NCBI RefSeq assembly: GCF_904846235.1
Contig: NZ_CAJGZN010000006.1
Span: forward strand, 124,001-188,000
From: Psychrobacter immobilis
GTDB lineage: Bacteria; Pseudomonadota; Gammaproteobacteria; Pseudomonadales; Moraxellaceae
DNA: 64,000 bases
Reading direction: 5' to 3'
Below the pieces are notes generated by a model. It was not told the origin of the DNA. It saw only the letters and a program-made list of their open reading frames with translations, and did no database searches. Shown one piece after another: positions 55,690 through 64,000 of this stretch (its first letter is position 1; each line of letters starts with the position of its first letter). The translations under genes and the position numbers were made by a program.

Positions 55690-56547
55690 ATGTTTAGTAC
55701 ACTTGCTATTGTCATTACCCTATTATTACTCATGTTTTTTGCTTATCGCGGTTACTCTGTGTTGATCTTAGCACCGATTATGGCGACGCTAGCTGTCCTA
55801 TTATCAGGTGATTTCTTAAGTACCATTCCCGCCTATACCGATGTCTTTATGGGCGCGTTAAGTGGATTCTTACTCAAATTCTTTCCAATATTCTTGCTAG
55901 GCGCCCTATTTGGACGCTTAATGGCAGACTCTGGCGCAGCAACCGCCATTGCCAATACGGTCGTCGAAAAGCTTGGCGCAAGTAAAGCCATACTTGCTGT
56001 GATTTTGGTCTGTGCTATTTTGACTTATGGCGGCGTATCGTTGTTCGTTGTGGCTTTTGCTATCTATCCAATCGCCAAAGACTTGTTTAGAGCCGCAGAT
56101 ATCCCAAAACGTTTGATTCCAGCAGCGATTGCTCTAGGGTCATTTACGTTTACCATGACTGCACTGCCAGGTACGCCAGCCATTCAGAATGCTATTCCAA
56201 TTCCTTACTACAACACCAACGTATTTGCCGCCCCTATTTTGGGTATTATCGGTGGTACGATTATGTTTATTTGTGGTTGGATGTGGTTACAATCACGCGC
56301 CAGAAAAGCCAATGCAGCGGGCGAAGGCTATGGTCAGCATGATGAAGAGGATGTGGGCGGGCTTGGTGCAGACACACAGGAAGCTGAAGCATTAAATACG
56401 CATCACACCTCGTTTACCATTGCAATGATTCCACTCGTATTGGTCATTGGCTTGAACGCTTTGTTGACCTATGTGGTTTTCCCGTCGATAGATTTTACTA
56501 GTCTAAAAACTCAATTCCCAGATGGGTTTTTTATGGCTGGTTTATGA
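55690..56547 (+). pseudogene. GntP-family permease, C-terminally truncated
   Basis: A 285-residue remnant of a GntP-type carboxylate permease. The start MFSTLAIVITLLLLMFFAYRGYSVLILAP has GGAGG 6 bases upstream. Helices, the GALFGRLMADSGAATAIA and GGVSLFVVAFAIYPIAKDLF loops, and FTMTALPGTPAIQNAIP are all well kept, but the frame stops at TGA after FPDGFFMAGL. Full-length relatives are about 450 residues, and no other frame in the 230 bases before metG continues the family, so about 165 residues including the last helices are deleted. Nearby bdhA/scoAB suggests the intact ancestor imported 3-hydroxybutyrate or acetoacetate; AtoE may have taken over. Confidence 0.8.
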
Positions 56548-56778
56548 CCATCAACATGCGGTGTAAACCTATCGTTCATGGCTAATAAATGCTTGCCAAA
56601 TGAGAAGTAATTACCAAGGAATATCACAAAATTATCTGAATTACGGTATCATAGGCACACTTTTTGATTTTTTATTATTTTTAGAAGTTTTTAGCATTAA
56701 CGATGTCGCATCGATGAGCGATGAGCCGCTTAAGATGTTCGATAACTAACCCGTTTATATAAAAATATAGGTGATTTT

Positions 56779-58872
56779 GTGCGTGAGATTCTAGTAACCA
56801 GTGCGCTGCCCTACGCCAATGGCTATATCCATTTGGGGCATCTTGTAGAATATATTCAGACCGACATTTGGGTACGTGCGATGAAAGCGCAAGGCCATCA
56901 GGTCACCTATGTCTGCGCGGATGACGCACACGGTACGGCAATCATGCTAAAAGCAGAAGCCAATGGCGTCACGCCAGAAGAGCAAATTGCCTCAGTCAAA
57001 GCCTCACACGAAGCGGATTTTTCAAAGTTCCTGATCAATTTTGATAATTATCACAGCACTCATTCAGAAGAAAACAAACAGTTCTCTGAGCTGATTTATC
57101 GTCGTCTCAATGAGGCTGGTCATATCAGCACAAAAGATGTCGAGCAGCTATTTGATCCTGAAAAGCAATTGTTTTTAGCCGATCGTTTTGTCAAAGGCAC
57201 TTGCCCTGAGTGTGACTCACCAGATCAATATGGTGATAACTGCGAAGTATGCGGCACCACTTACGATGCAACAGATCTAAAGGACCCGCATTCAACATTG
57301 TCTAATGCAACGCCTGTGCTCAAAACTTCTAAGCATTATTTCTTTGATTTGCCAGAGTTTGAGCAGTTCTTACAGGACTGGACGCGCAGTGACAATCGTT
57401 TGCAAACCTCAGTCGCCAACAAGCTACAAGAATGGTTTGAGGCAGGACTTGCCAGCTGGGATATCTCACGCGATGCGCCCTACTTCGGCTTCCAAATTCC
57501 AGATACCCCAAGTGATGAGCCAGACAAATACTTTTACGTATGGCTAGATGCACCAGTTGGCTACATGGCAAGCTTTAAAAACCTATGTGATAAGCGTGCA
57601 GGGACAGACCAAGCACTTGATTTTGACCGCTACTGGGCACAAGAAAACGAGCATAAAACCGAGGTTTATCACTTCATCGGTAAAGACATTGTTTACTTCC
57701 ATGCCTTGTTTTGGCCAGCCATGCTAGCTGGTAGCGAATACCGTACACCGACTGGCGTCTTTGCCCATGGTTTCTTGATGGTCAATGGCGAGAAAATGAG
57801 TAAGTCACGCGGTACTTTTATCAAGGCCGAGACGTACGCTGAGCACTTACATCCTGAATACCTGCGTTATTATTTCGCCAGTAAACTGTCTGATAAAGTT
57901 GAAGACATCAACTTAGATTTAGAAGATTTTATGCAAAAGGTCAACTCTGACTTGGTTGGTAAAGTCGTCAATATCGCCAGTCGTAGTGCAGGGTTCTTGG
58001 TTAAGAAGTACGACGGCATGCTGTCAGAAGTTTGCGTCGAGTCAGAGCTGTTAGAAGACATCACCAAAACGGGCGATGAGATTGCTGCTGCCTATGAGAA
58101 TCGTGAATTCTCACGTGCTATGCGTTTAATTATGCAATGTGCGGACAAAGCCAACGAATACATCGATGCCAAAAAACCATGGTCATTAGCGAAATTGGAA
58201 GGTACTGAGCAAGAGGTTCAAGACGTCTGCTCAGTCGCTATCAATATCTTCCGTCAATTAATGGTTTATCTTGCGCCAGTGCTACCTGAATTGACTAATA
58301 ATGCCAAAGTGTTTTTGAACCTTGATGACTTAAGTTTTGCCAGTCGTAATGAGTGGTTACTAGGTCATAAAATCAATAAGTTCAAACCATTAATGCAACG
58401 TATCGAAGAAAAAGATATCGAAGCAATGGTAGAAGATTCTAAAGCATCCTTAACTCAAGCAGACGCTCCTGCTGCGACTGACAATAGTAAGCCTGCCGCA
58501 AAAGACAAAACACCTGCAACAAATGCAGGTGCTGAGCAAACTGACTATATTGGTATCGAAGACTTTGCCAAAGTTGAGATGAAAGTCGCACACGTTTTAG
58601 AGTGTAACCATGTGGAAGGTGCTGATAAGTTACTACAGTTCACGCTAGATGTTGGCGAAGATAAGCCACGTAACGTATTTAGCGGTATTCGCAAGTTTTA
58701 TGAGCCTGAGCAATTGATTAATAGGAAAGTGATTTGCGTGACCAACCTTGCCCCGCGCAAGATGAAATTTGGCGTATCAGAAGGTATGGTATTGTCAACT
58801 GGCGAGCCAAAGACAGGCTTAACCGTCGTTACCTTACCGGATGCTTGTGTTGTTGGCGACGTACTGGCCTAA
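56779..58872 (+). CDS. metG: Methionyl-tRNA synthetase
   Basis: A 697-residue class I synthetase. Start at GTG 56779 with AGG 7 bases upstream. HIGH motif HLGH (18-21), zinc ligands C142/C145/C155/C158, and KMSKS at 339-343. The C-terminal tRNA-binding OB fold ([49 protein letters not shown]) follows a low-complexity Ala/Thr linker. This is the dimeric type 1 MetRS. Upstream is about 230 bases without a gene. Confidence 0.97.
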   Translation: MREILVTSALPYANGYIHLGHLVEYIQTDIWVRAMKAQGHQVTYVCADDAHGTAIMLKAEANGVTPEEQIASVKASHEADFSKFLINFDNYHSTHSEENKQFSELIYRRLNEAGHISTKDVEQLFDPEKQLFLADRFVKGTCPECDSPDQYGDNCEVCGTTYDATDLKDPHSTLSNATPVLKTSKHYFFDLPEFEQFLQDWTRSDNRLQTSVANKLQEWFEAGLASWDISRDAPYFGFQIPDTPSDEPDKYFYVWLDAPVGYMASFKNLCDKRAGTDQALDFDRYWAQENEHKTEVYHFIGKDIVYFHALFWPAMLAGSEYRTPTGVFAHGFLMVNGEKMSKSRGTFIKAETYAEHLHPEYLRYYFASKLSDKVEDINLDLEDFMQKVNSDLVGKVVNIASRSAGFLVKKYDGMLSEVCVESELLEDITKTGDEIAAAYENREFSRAMRLIMQCADKANEYIDAKKPWSLAKLEGTEQEVQDVCSVAINIFRQLMVYLAPVLPELTNNAKVFLNLDDLSFASRNEWLLGHKINKFKPLMQRIEEKDIEAMVEDSKASLTQADAPAATDNSKPAAKDKTPATNAGAEQTDYIGIEDFAKVEMKVAHVLECNHVEGADKLLQFTLDVGEDKPRNVFSGIRKFYEPEQLINRKVICVTNLAPRKMKFGVSEGMVLSTGEPKTGLTVVTLPDACVVGDVLA

Positions 58873-58890
58873 TACTAGAAGGATGTAAAC

Positions 58891-59457
58891 TTGTCAAAGT
58901 TCTATACAGTTGATCGCTCAAATAATATAGATCAAAATATGGTCTTTTCGCTTCAAAAAAACTATTCTGACCATAAAATATGGACTGTTCAAGATATATA
59001 TGATGAAGAAGATGCAATCGCTAGAATAGAACAGCTTTACCCTGAAGGTTTATCATTTCATGGTATACAATATTTAATCAAAGAGTGTCTAGTTATTTTT
59101 AAAAATATGACAAGGGAACCTTTACCATTAGCTCCCACAACACCGATGATTGAAGCCGTATTTGAGCTTGTCCGTCGAAATGAGTTTCCTCAACTTCCTT
59201 CTCGCCTGCAGTCAATGTTTGCATGGTGTAACTTAGATGATGCAAGAGAATTTAATTCGTCTTTAGGCGACAAACATTCTATATTCGAGGTAGAAATCAA
59301 AAATGCTTTTATAGCAGATCAAAAACTACTTTACTTAGGCGGCTCTGTTATTGGTACGTATGAAATGGCTCGTAAATACTGGTCAGGTGACAGAAGCAAT
59401 AACTGTAAACTAGAAGCTGTTATACCTTTGCCTGCAGTTATTGGTAACAAAGTCTAG
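58891..59457 (+). CDS. DUF2441-like protein, AT-rich orphan
   Basis: A 188-residue protein. Start at TTG 58891, with AAGGA 7 bases upstream, 18 bases after metG. It resembles DUF2441 in layout: KFYTVDRSNNI at the start, a HGIQYLIKE helix, MIEAVFELVRRNEFPQLPSRLQSMFAWCNLDDAREF in the middle, and EVEIKNAFIADQKLL with a KYWSGD segment. I recall DUF2441 being grouped with ADP-ribosyltransferase-like folds, but I cannot confirm that here. The codons are far richer in A/T than metG, suggesting transfer. Its own terminator lies 20 bases on. Function unknown. Confidence 0.65.
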   Translation: MSKFYTVDRSNNIDQNMVFSLQKNYSDHKIWTVQDIYDEEDAIARIEQLYPEGLSFHGIQYLIKECLVIFKNMTREPLPLAPTTPMIEAVFELVRRNEFPQLPSRLQSMFAWCNLDDAREFNSSLGDKHSIFEVEIKNAFIADQKLLYLGGSVIGTYEMARKYWSGDRSNNCKLEAVIPLPAVIGNKV

Positions 59458-59478
59458 ATATTATCATTAACATCATTT

Positions 59479-59510
59479 AAAAAAAGATGCCCTAAGTGGC
59501 ATCTTTTTTT
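59479..59510. terminator. Bidirectional intrinsic terminator
   Basis: An A-run and GATGCC (59486-59491) pair with GGCATC and a T-run (59498-59510); it serves both the DUF2441-like gene and the minus-strand gene beyond. Confidence 0.88.
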
Positions 59511-59550
59511 ATGGCTGATTTAGCAAATGACTAAAAACCAAGCCTTGTAT

Positions 59551-59952
59551 TTATCTACTCAAAATATCGATAATCTGCAACGTATCATTAATCACCGTCA
59601 CAATATTATTTTCTGGCGTACGAATACGAACGTAACGGTCATCATAACGGTCTAAAACGACAGAGCGATCATAATCCCTTCTATCAATCTTGCCGACTAC
59701 TCTATAACCGTATCTATCAAGATCACGCTTAAATGAGGCGTTCGGGCTAGCATTACGATAAGCGTTAATACTTGGGTGGGCATTGCCATTATGCTTATAG
59801 TTTTTACTGAGATGGGCAGAGTTACCTTTGCTATTACCATGTCCATTACCGTGCCCGTTTCCATGACCATCTTTTGCCATAGCAGGCAATCCAATCAAAG
59901 AAGTGGCTGTTATACCGGCGATGGTTAATAATTTAAGATTAGCAGTGTTCAT
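59551..59952 (-). CDS. Small secreted Gly/His/Asn-rich protein, RcnB-like C-terminus
   Basis: A 133-residue protein. The ATG at 59952 has AAGGAT 6 bases upstream; a start 87 bases earlier would prepend an unlikely sequence. The signal peptide MNTANLKLLTIAGITATSLIG ends in AMA, then comes DGHGNGHGNGHGNSKGN, a repeat that could bind metal. The C-terminal part (YGYRVVGKIDRRDYDRSVVLDRYDDRYVRIRTPENNIVTVINDTLQIIDIL) resembles RcnB-type periplasmic domains loosely, ending in the DIL segment seen there. Periplasmic location is likely; function is unproven. Confidence 0.65.
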   Translation of the reverse strand: MNTANLKLLTIAGITATSLIGLPAMAKDGHGNGHGNGHGNSKGNSAHLSKNYKHNGNAHPSINAYRNASPNASFKRDLDRYGYRVVGKIDRRDYDRSVVLDRYDDRYVRIRTPENNIVTVINDTLQIIDILSR

Positions 59953-60556
59953 AATATTATCCTTAAAATGGTCATTCGAAAAAGTTAGATAAGTTATAAG
60001 GACTACTTCGTATCCACTATGGCAGTACAATGTCAACAAAATGACTGGATTATCTTTAAAATTATCATGTTTCTCGTATGAAAATTAGCTTACGTTAATT
60101 ATGAAGTGAGTACGTAATAGATGCGTTGCTAGGATGTAAGCGTTTTGCATATGGTTTGAGCAAACAAAAGTACCCTAGCGGCATCCGTTATATTCAGATC
60201 TACATAAGAGCTTCAATGCATCACGCGTCTTAATAAGATAAAAAGAAGTGATGATTTTTTTATTATCCATCACCATGACCGCTACACATTAATTTCTTAT
60301 TGCGATAACTTACATTACTGTCATAATATGAACATAATAATCGATGGAACGATTACTGTATTTAGTTGTTAGCCTGCTATCTCAGCATCAACATAGCATT
60401 GACTTGGCTAATCTGCATTCTTCAATATCATGGTGAAAAACCAAAGTACACCAAACAGATGAGTAAAATTACTACTATATAAGTTAGTAGGCTCAGTCAG
60501 TCTGGCCGTATCTACTTGGTTTTTGGGATTGATATAACCTATGAGTTAACCTAATA
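59953..60556. other. Intergenic region before the substrate-binding lipoproteins, with a structured segment
   Basis: About 600 bases without a gene. A hairpin-forming segment sits at 60120-60185. A GAAGTGATGA/TTATCCATCACC pair is near 60245-60285. The rest is AT-rich and must hold the promoter of the following gene. Confidence 0.45.
60120..60185. other. Candidate structured RNA or regulatory hairpin
   Basis: GATGC (60120-60124) and GCTAGG (60128-60133) pair with CCTAGC (60174-60179) and GCATC (60181-60185), making an 11-pair stem with small bulges. Inside lie short stems, GTTTGAGCAAAC among them. No T-run follows. Confidence 0.35.
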
Positions 60557-61606
60557 ATGACTATCGCTTCTACTCTACGCTTAAGCCTATATGGCGTTGC
60601 TCTTAGTGCCATTAGCACACTTGGACTAATCGGCTGCTCAAACTCCTCTACCGAGACCTCAGCGACTGCTGAAAATAGCACGGCTACAGACAAACCTGCC
60701 AAATCTATTGCCATTACTCAAATCGTTGAGCATCCATCATTAGATGATATGCGCCGTGGTATTATTGATGAGTTGGCAGATAGTGGTTATGTCGAAGGTC
60801 AAAACCTAACTGTTAACTTTCAAAGTGCGCAAGGAAACACAGCGACTGCAGGACAGATTGCCAAGCAATTTGCAGGAGACAATCCTGACGCGATCGTAGC
60901 AATCTCAACGCCTTCTGCGCAGTCAGTGGTAGCCGCGACCACCACTATCCCTATTATCTACACCGCTGTGTCAGATCCGCTAGGTGCCAAACTCATCACA
61001 GCCGATGGCAAGCCTTTTCAAAGCAATTTGACTGGACTATCAAGCCAGTTACCACTAGAGCCGCAGTTGGATTTATTACAGCAGATAAAACCTGACTTAA
61101 AAACCATCGGTTATGTCTATAGCCCAGGTGAAGCAAACTCAGTGTCATTGCGTGAAAATCTAAAACAAGCTTTGCCAGCACGAGGTCTGTCACTATTAGA
61201 CATTCCTGCCAATCGTCCAACGGATATCGGTATGGCGACGCGCAGCTTGCAAGGACGTGCAGATATCATCTATACCTCATTTGACAACAATGTTGCGTCT
61301 GCCTTTGAGGCCATGACTCAAGCAGCAAATGAGCTAAAGTTACCGATTATTGCGTCTGATGAATTCAGTGTAAAACGCGGCGCGACTGCTGCGCTTGGTG
61401 TTAATGACTATGACTTTGGTCGTACCACTGGCAAGATGGTATATCGCGTGTTAAATGGCGAAGCGGTCAACACCATCAAACCTGAAGTCATGAATGATCT
61501 GACCCTATATGTCAGTCCTAAGCACGCCAAAACACAGGGTGTCAGCTTGCCAACAGAGTTACTAAAAAACGCCATCAATGTTGATATTGATGCTGAAACC
61601 AAATAA
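60557..61606 (+). CDS. ABC transporter substrate-binding lipoprotein (PF04392-type), copy 1
   Basis: A 349-residue lipoprotein with lipobox LIGC (Cys about residue 27). The binding fold runs from IAITQIVEHPSLDDMRRGIIDEL through NFQSAQGNTATAGQIAKQF, AISTPSAQSV, TIGYVYSPGEANS, DIIYTSFDNNVASAFEAM and LPIIASDEFSVKRGATAALGVNDYDFGR. This is the COG2984/TrpX-like family, whose members bind amino acids such as tryptophan or other small ligands. A close paralogue follows 77 bases later. The ribosome site is weak. Ligand unknown. Confidence 0.88.
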   Translation: MTIASTLRLSLYGVALSAISTLGLIGCSNSSTETSATAENSTATDKPAKSIAITQIVEHPSLDDMRRGIIDELADSGYVEGQNLTVNFQSAQGNTATAGQIAKQFAGDNPDAIVAISTPSAQSVVAATTTIPIIYTAVSDPLGAKLITADGKPFQSNLTGLSSQLPLEPQLDLLQQIKPDLKTIGYVYSPGEANSVSLRENLKQALPARGLSLLDIPANRPTDIGMATRSLQGRADIIYTSFDNNVASAFEAMTQAANELKLPIIASDEFSVKRGATAALGVNDYDFGRTTGKMVYRVLNGEAVNTIKPEVMNDLTLYVSPKHAKTQGVSLPTELLKNAINVDIDAETK

Positions 61607-61683
61607 AAAGTAGTAAGCTATCTATTAGCTCGTCAATTATTTATATAGTGTACGGACACACTATTATTTTAGGAGTAAGACCC

Positions 61684-62724
61684 ATGTTGTCTCAAAATCG
61701 TTTTGGTCGTTTTAATTTCGGTAAGGCTTTATTATTAGGCAGTGTATGTACTGCTATCTTGACTGGTTGTAACCAATCAGCGCAAAATGATGGCTCCACG
61801 GATGCTGCCGCTAGTGGTGATGCAGCGACGGCTATGAAGACCGTTGCTATTACCGCTATCGTAGAACATCCAGCGCTTGATGATGTACGTAAAGGTGTCA
61901 TCGACGAGCTAAACGAAGCAGGCTTCAAGGACGGTGAAAACTTAACCGTTAACTTCCAAAGCGCACAAGGAAACACTGCTACTGCTGGTCAGATTGCCAA
62001 GCAATTTGTCGCTGATGCGCCAGATGTTATCGTCGCTATTGCAACACCCTCTGCGCAGTCTGTTGCCGCTTCTACTAGCAGCATTCCATTGGTATTCTCA
62101 GCAGTTACTGACCCAGTAGCCGCAAAACTGGTACCTAAGCTAGATGGTTCTGGCACCAACGTGACAGGCGCATCAGATGCCCTACCGTATGAGCCACAGA
62201 TTGATTTGATGCGTCAAATCATTCCATCATTAAAGAACGTCGGTTATGTCTATAGCCCAGGTGAAGTCAACTCAACGATTATCTTGAAAAATCTTAAAGA
62301 GAAGCTAACACCGCTCGGCATCAATGTACTCGAAGCACCAGCACAGCGTAGTAATGACATCGCGATGGCAGCCCGTAGTCTTGAAGGCAAAGTCGACATG
62401 ATCTATACATCGACTGATAACAACGTGGTATCCGCTTACGAGTCACTCTATCAAATTGCTAAAGAAAGTAAGATCCCTCTTATCGCATCAGACACGAGCT
62501 CAGTTGAGCGCGGTGCGGTTGCAGCATTAGGCGTAGATTATTATGAGCTTGGCCGTGAAACGGGTAAAATCGTTGTTCGTATCTTGAATGGTGAAAAAGC
62601 AGGCGCTATCCCTGTTTACACCCCACAAGCGCTTAACCTGTATGTCAGCCCAAAACATGCTGAAGAAGAAGGCATTACTTTGTCACAAGCAGTTATCGAT
62701 AAAGCAAAAGAAGTGGTAGAATAA
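61684..62724 (+). CDS. ABC transporter substrate-binding lipoprotein (PF04392-type), copy 2
   Basis: A 346-residue lipoprotein. Start MLSQNRFGRFNFGK at 61684 with AGGAG 8 bases upstream; an ATG/GTG at 61648 is rejected. The lipobox is ILTGC. It matches the preceding protein closely (NFQSAQGNTATAGQIAKQF is identical, and so are GYVYSPGE and YVSPKHA). Both likely serve the permease that follows. Differences in the binding loops (FSAVTDPVAAKLVPKLDG against YTAVSDPLGAKLITADG) allow different ligands. Confidence 0.9.
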   Translation: MLSQNRFGRFNFGKALLLGSVCTAILTGCNQSAQNDGSTDAAASGDAATAMKTVAITAIVEHPALDDVRKGVIDELNEAGFKDGENLTVNFQSAQGNTATAGQIAKQFVADAPDVIVAIATPSAQSVAASTSSIPLVFSAVTDPVAAKLVPKLDGSGTNVTGASDALPYEPQIDLMRQIIPSLKNVGYVYSPGEVNSTIILKNLKEKLTPLGINVLEAPAQRSNDIAMAARSLEGKVDMIYTSTDNNVVSAYESLYQIAKESKIPLIASDTSSVERGAVAALGVDYYELGRETGKIVVRILNGEKAGAIPVYTPQALNLYVSPKHAEEEGITLSQAVIDKAKEVVE

Positions 62725-63165
62725 CGCACCTTTTTATTTGGCTTACCATAGCAGCCATGAGCAAAATCATAGTATAAATCAGTGATTGCGCTTTTGTGCT
62801 GTCATGCTAAATGTTTGACAAGAAACCCAGCTATGAGTCAGTAAGCTGGGCTTCTTGTTTCAGCAGAACCCATTTAAATAGCTTGTTTCATATATTGCTG
62901 TAGTTAGCTTATGGCTTATCTGCTATTTGTTAAGTAAAATACATTTTTGCTGCATTAAATATTGCCATGGCTCGAACTATAGCTTTAAACCAAGGTAACT
63001 TATGATCGTTGTTAATCGTGACCTGTTTTGGTTTACCCTAACCGCAGATTGCTTAATCTGTTAAATTCACCGCTTAGCTGTTTAGCATGTAGAAGGTTTT
63101 GGTTACTGCCATCTACCCTCTTGTTTCCATACGCTAAACACTGGGTTATGACTTACTGATCTCTT
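62725..63165. other. Intergenic region between substrate-binding and permease genes
   Basis: There are 441 bases in what looks like a transport cluster. After the terminator at 62820-62860 comes a region with several inverted repeats, including TAAACCAAGG against a later CCTG-TTTTGGTTTA (about 62986-63035) and CAGATT-GCTT-AATCTG (63045-63060). It could be the permease leader. Confidence 0.45.
62820..62860 (+). terminator. Intrinsic terminator after the second substrate-binding gene
   Basis: AAGAAACCCAGCT (62820-62832) pairs with AGCTGGGCTTCTT (62844-62856), one mismatch, then TGTTTC. Confidence 0.75.
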
Positions 63166-64000
63166 ATGTCTTTAATTGCTTTTTTTGGTGCGCTTGAAAG
63201 TGGTCTGATTTATGGCCTCGTCGCACTCGGTGTGCTGATCTCATTTCGTACACTCGACTTCCCTGACTTGACAGCGGACGGTAGCTTTCCGTTAGGTGGC
63301 GCGGTCGCTGGTATCTCTATCGTTGCTGGGATTAATCCTTGGCTCGCTTGTGCTTTTGGCATGTTAGCAGGGTCAGTCGCTGGTATCGTCACCGCATGGC
63401 TGCATGTCAAACTTGGCATCTTACAGCTGCTTGCCAGTATCTTGGTGATGGTGGCCCTATATTCTGTCAACTTACGTATCATGGGCGCTCCAAACCTACC
63501 GCTACTTGGTGAGACGACAGTATTTAGCACCTTAGTGACGAATGGCAATGGCTATTGGATGCGCTGTCTGATTATCGGTGTGGTCGTGGCGATTGCTATG
63601 TTATTTTTGAATTGGTTCTATAGCACCGAGACTGGTCTGTCGATGCGTGCGACAGGCTCAAATCTCAGAATGGCACAGGCGCAAGGTATCAATACCTCAT
63701 GGATGACCATCATCGGTATGGCGATCTCTAACGGCTTGATTGCCTTAGCGGGTGCGCTATTTGTACAAACCCAAGGCGGCGCTGATATTTCTATCGGTAT
63801 CGGCACCATCGTCATCGGTCTAGCAGCAGTCATCATTGGTGAGACCATCATTCCTGCCAAGCGTATTTGGTTAATTACCTTTGCGGTTGTGGTCGGTGCA
63901 GTATTGTACAAGCTGTTTATTCAGGTCGCACTATCGAGCAATACGCTGCGTAGTATCGGCTTTGGTCCGCAAGATTTGAACTTAATTACCGCGTTACTCG
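63166..64000 (+). CDS. ABC transporter permease (partial, runs off window)
   Basis: The frame is open from ATG 63166 to the edge, 278 residues, with no stop. It begins SLIAFFGALESGLIYGLVALGVLISFRTLDFPDLTADGSFPLGGAVAG and has about eight membrane helices with a TGLSMRATGSNLRMAQAQGINTSWMTIIGMAISNGLIALAGALFVQTQGGADIS loop typical of the COG4120/branched-chain-like permeases paired with PF04392 binding proteins. Its ATPase is likely just beyond the window. The ribosome site is not clear. Confidence 0.88.
   Translation, partial: MSLIAFFGALESGLIYGLVALGVLISFRTLDFPDLTADGSFPLGGAVAGISIVAGINPWLACAFGMLAGSVAGIVTAWLHVKLGILQLLASILVMVALYSVNLRIMGAPNLPLLGETTVFSTLVTNGNGYWMRCLIIGVVVAIAMLFLNWFYSTETGLSMRATGSNLRMAQAQGINTSWMTIIGMAISNGLIALAGALFVQTQGGADISIGIGTIVIGLAAVIIGETIIPAKRIWLITFAVVVGAVLYKLFIQVALSSNTLRSIGFGPQDLNLITALL

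Noticed and set aside
59685..59894. Repeated HGNGHGNGHGN in the small secreted protein as a possible CRISPR or tandem-repeat array
   Set aside because: The repeat is only a 9-12 base codon repeat within a coding region; there are no spacers.
63210..63911. Two minus-strand frames of 112 and 97 codons opposite the ABC permease
   Set aside because: Shadow frames; the plus-strand permease has clear membrane helices and family motifs.

Overview
The window looks like chromosomal DNA from a gamma-proteobacterium of the family Moraxellaceae, most likely Psychrobacter. The evidence is the moderate-to-low GC content, the Psychrobacter/Acinetobacter-like protein sequences, the scattered type II secretion genes, the leuC-leuD-lipoprotein-leuB order, two tandem OmpP1/FadL porins, and short intergenic repeats that begin with TATAGTC. 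I see no rRNA, CRISPR array, prophage or transposase gene. There is one tRNA, a leucine tRNA with anticodon CAA. Gene density is that of a core chromosome.

Layout. Bases 1-6400 hold the end of an enoyl-CoA hydratase, a RidA/FAD-amine-oxidase pair, a UvrD/Rep-type helicase and ychF. Bases 6400-18400 hold a His-rich lipoprotein, dgt, a FabR-like regulator, the minor-pseudopilin operon gspHIJK, a TetR regulator, tatD, a hexapeptide acyltransferase, gspE and trmO. Bases 18400-29400 hold fpr, tRNA-Leu, a small conserved gene, dinB, queA, a FimV-like protein split over two adjacent genes, an asparaginase-like gene, truA and infA. Bases 29400-38400 hold an L,D-transpeptidase lipoprotein, the leu cluster with an embedded lipoprotein gene, a divergent LysR regulator and putP. 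Bases 38400-49700 hold two FadL-type porins, slyX, uup, the cytochrome bc1 operon petABC, sspAB and dcd. Bases 49700-56600 hold mrp and a ketone-body catabolic cluster (bdhA, scoB, scoA, atoE), divergent from a GntP-type permease that has lost its C-terminal third. Bases 56600-64000 hold metG, an AT-rich orphan gene resembling DUF2441, a small secreted protein, two tandem substrate-binding lipoproteins and the start of their ABC permease.

How the genes work together. GspE powers assembly of the pseudopilus that GspHIJK prime. FimV-type proteins organise polar machinery of this kind in other bacteria. BdhA, ScoAB and AtoE form a route from 3-hydroxybutyrate or acetoacetate to acetoacetyl-CoA. 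LeuC, LeuD and LeuB carry out the middle steps of leucine synthesis. PetABC forms respiratory complex III, and SspA/SspB encoded after it often sit there in gamma-proteobacteria.

No wholly new multi-gene defence or metabolic system stands out. The most interesting points are the split FimV, the AT-rich DUF2441-like gene beside metG, the TATAGTC-ended repeats sitting exactly at gene ends, the very long leader on GspH, the decayed GntP permease, and several unexplained hairpins or palindromes (before dgt, between scoB and bdhA, and at 60120).
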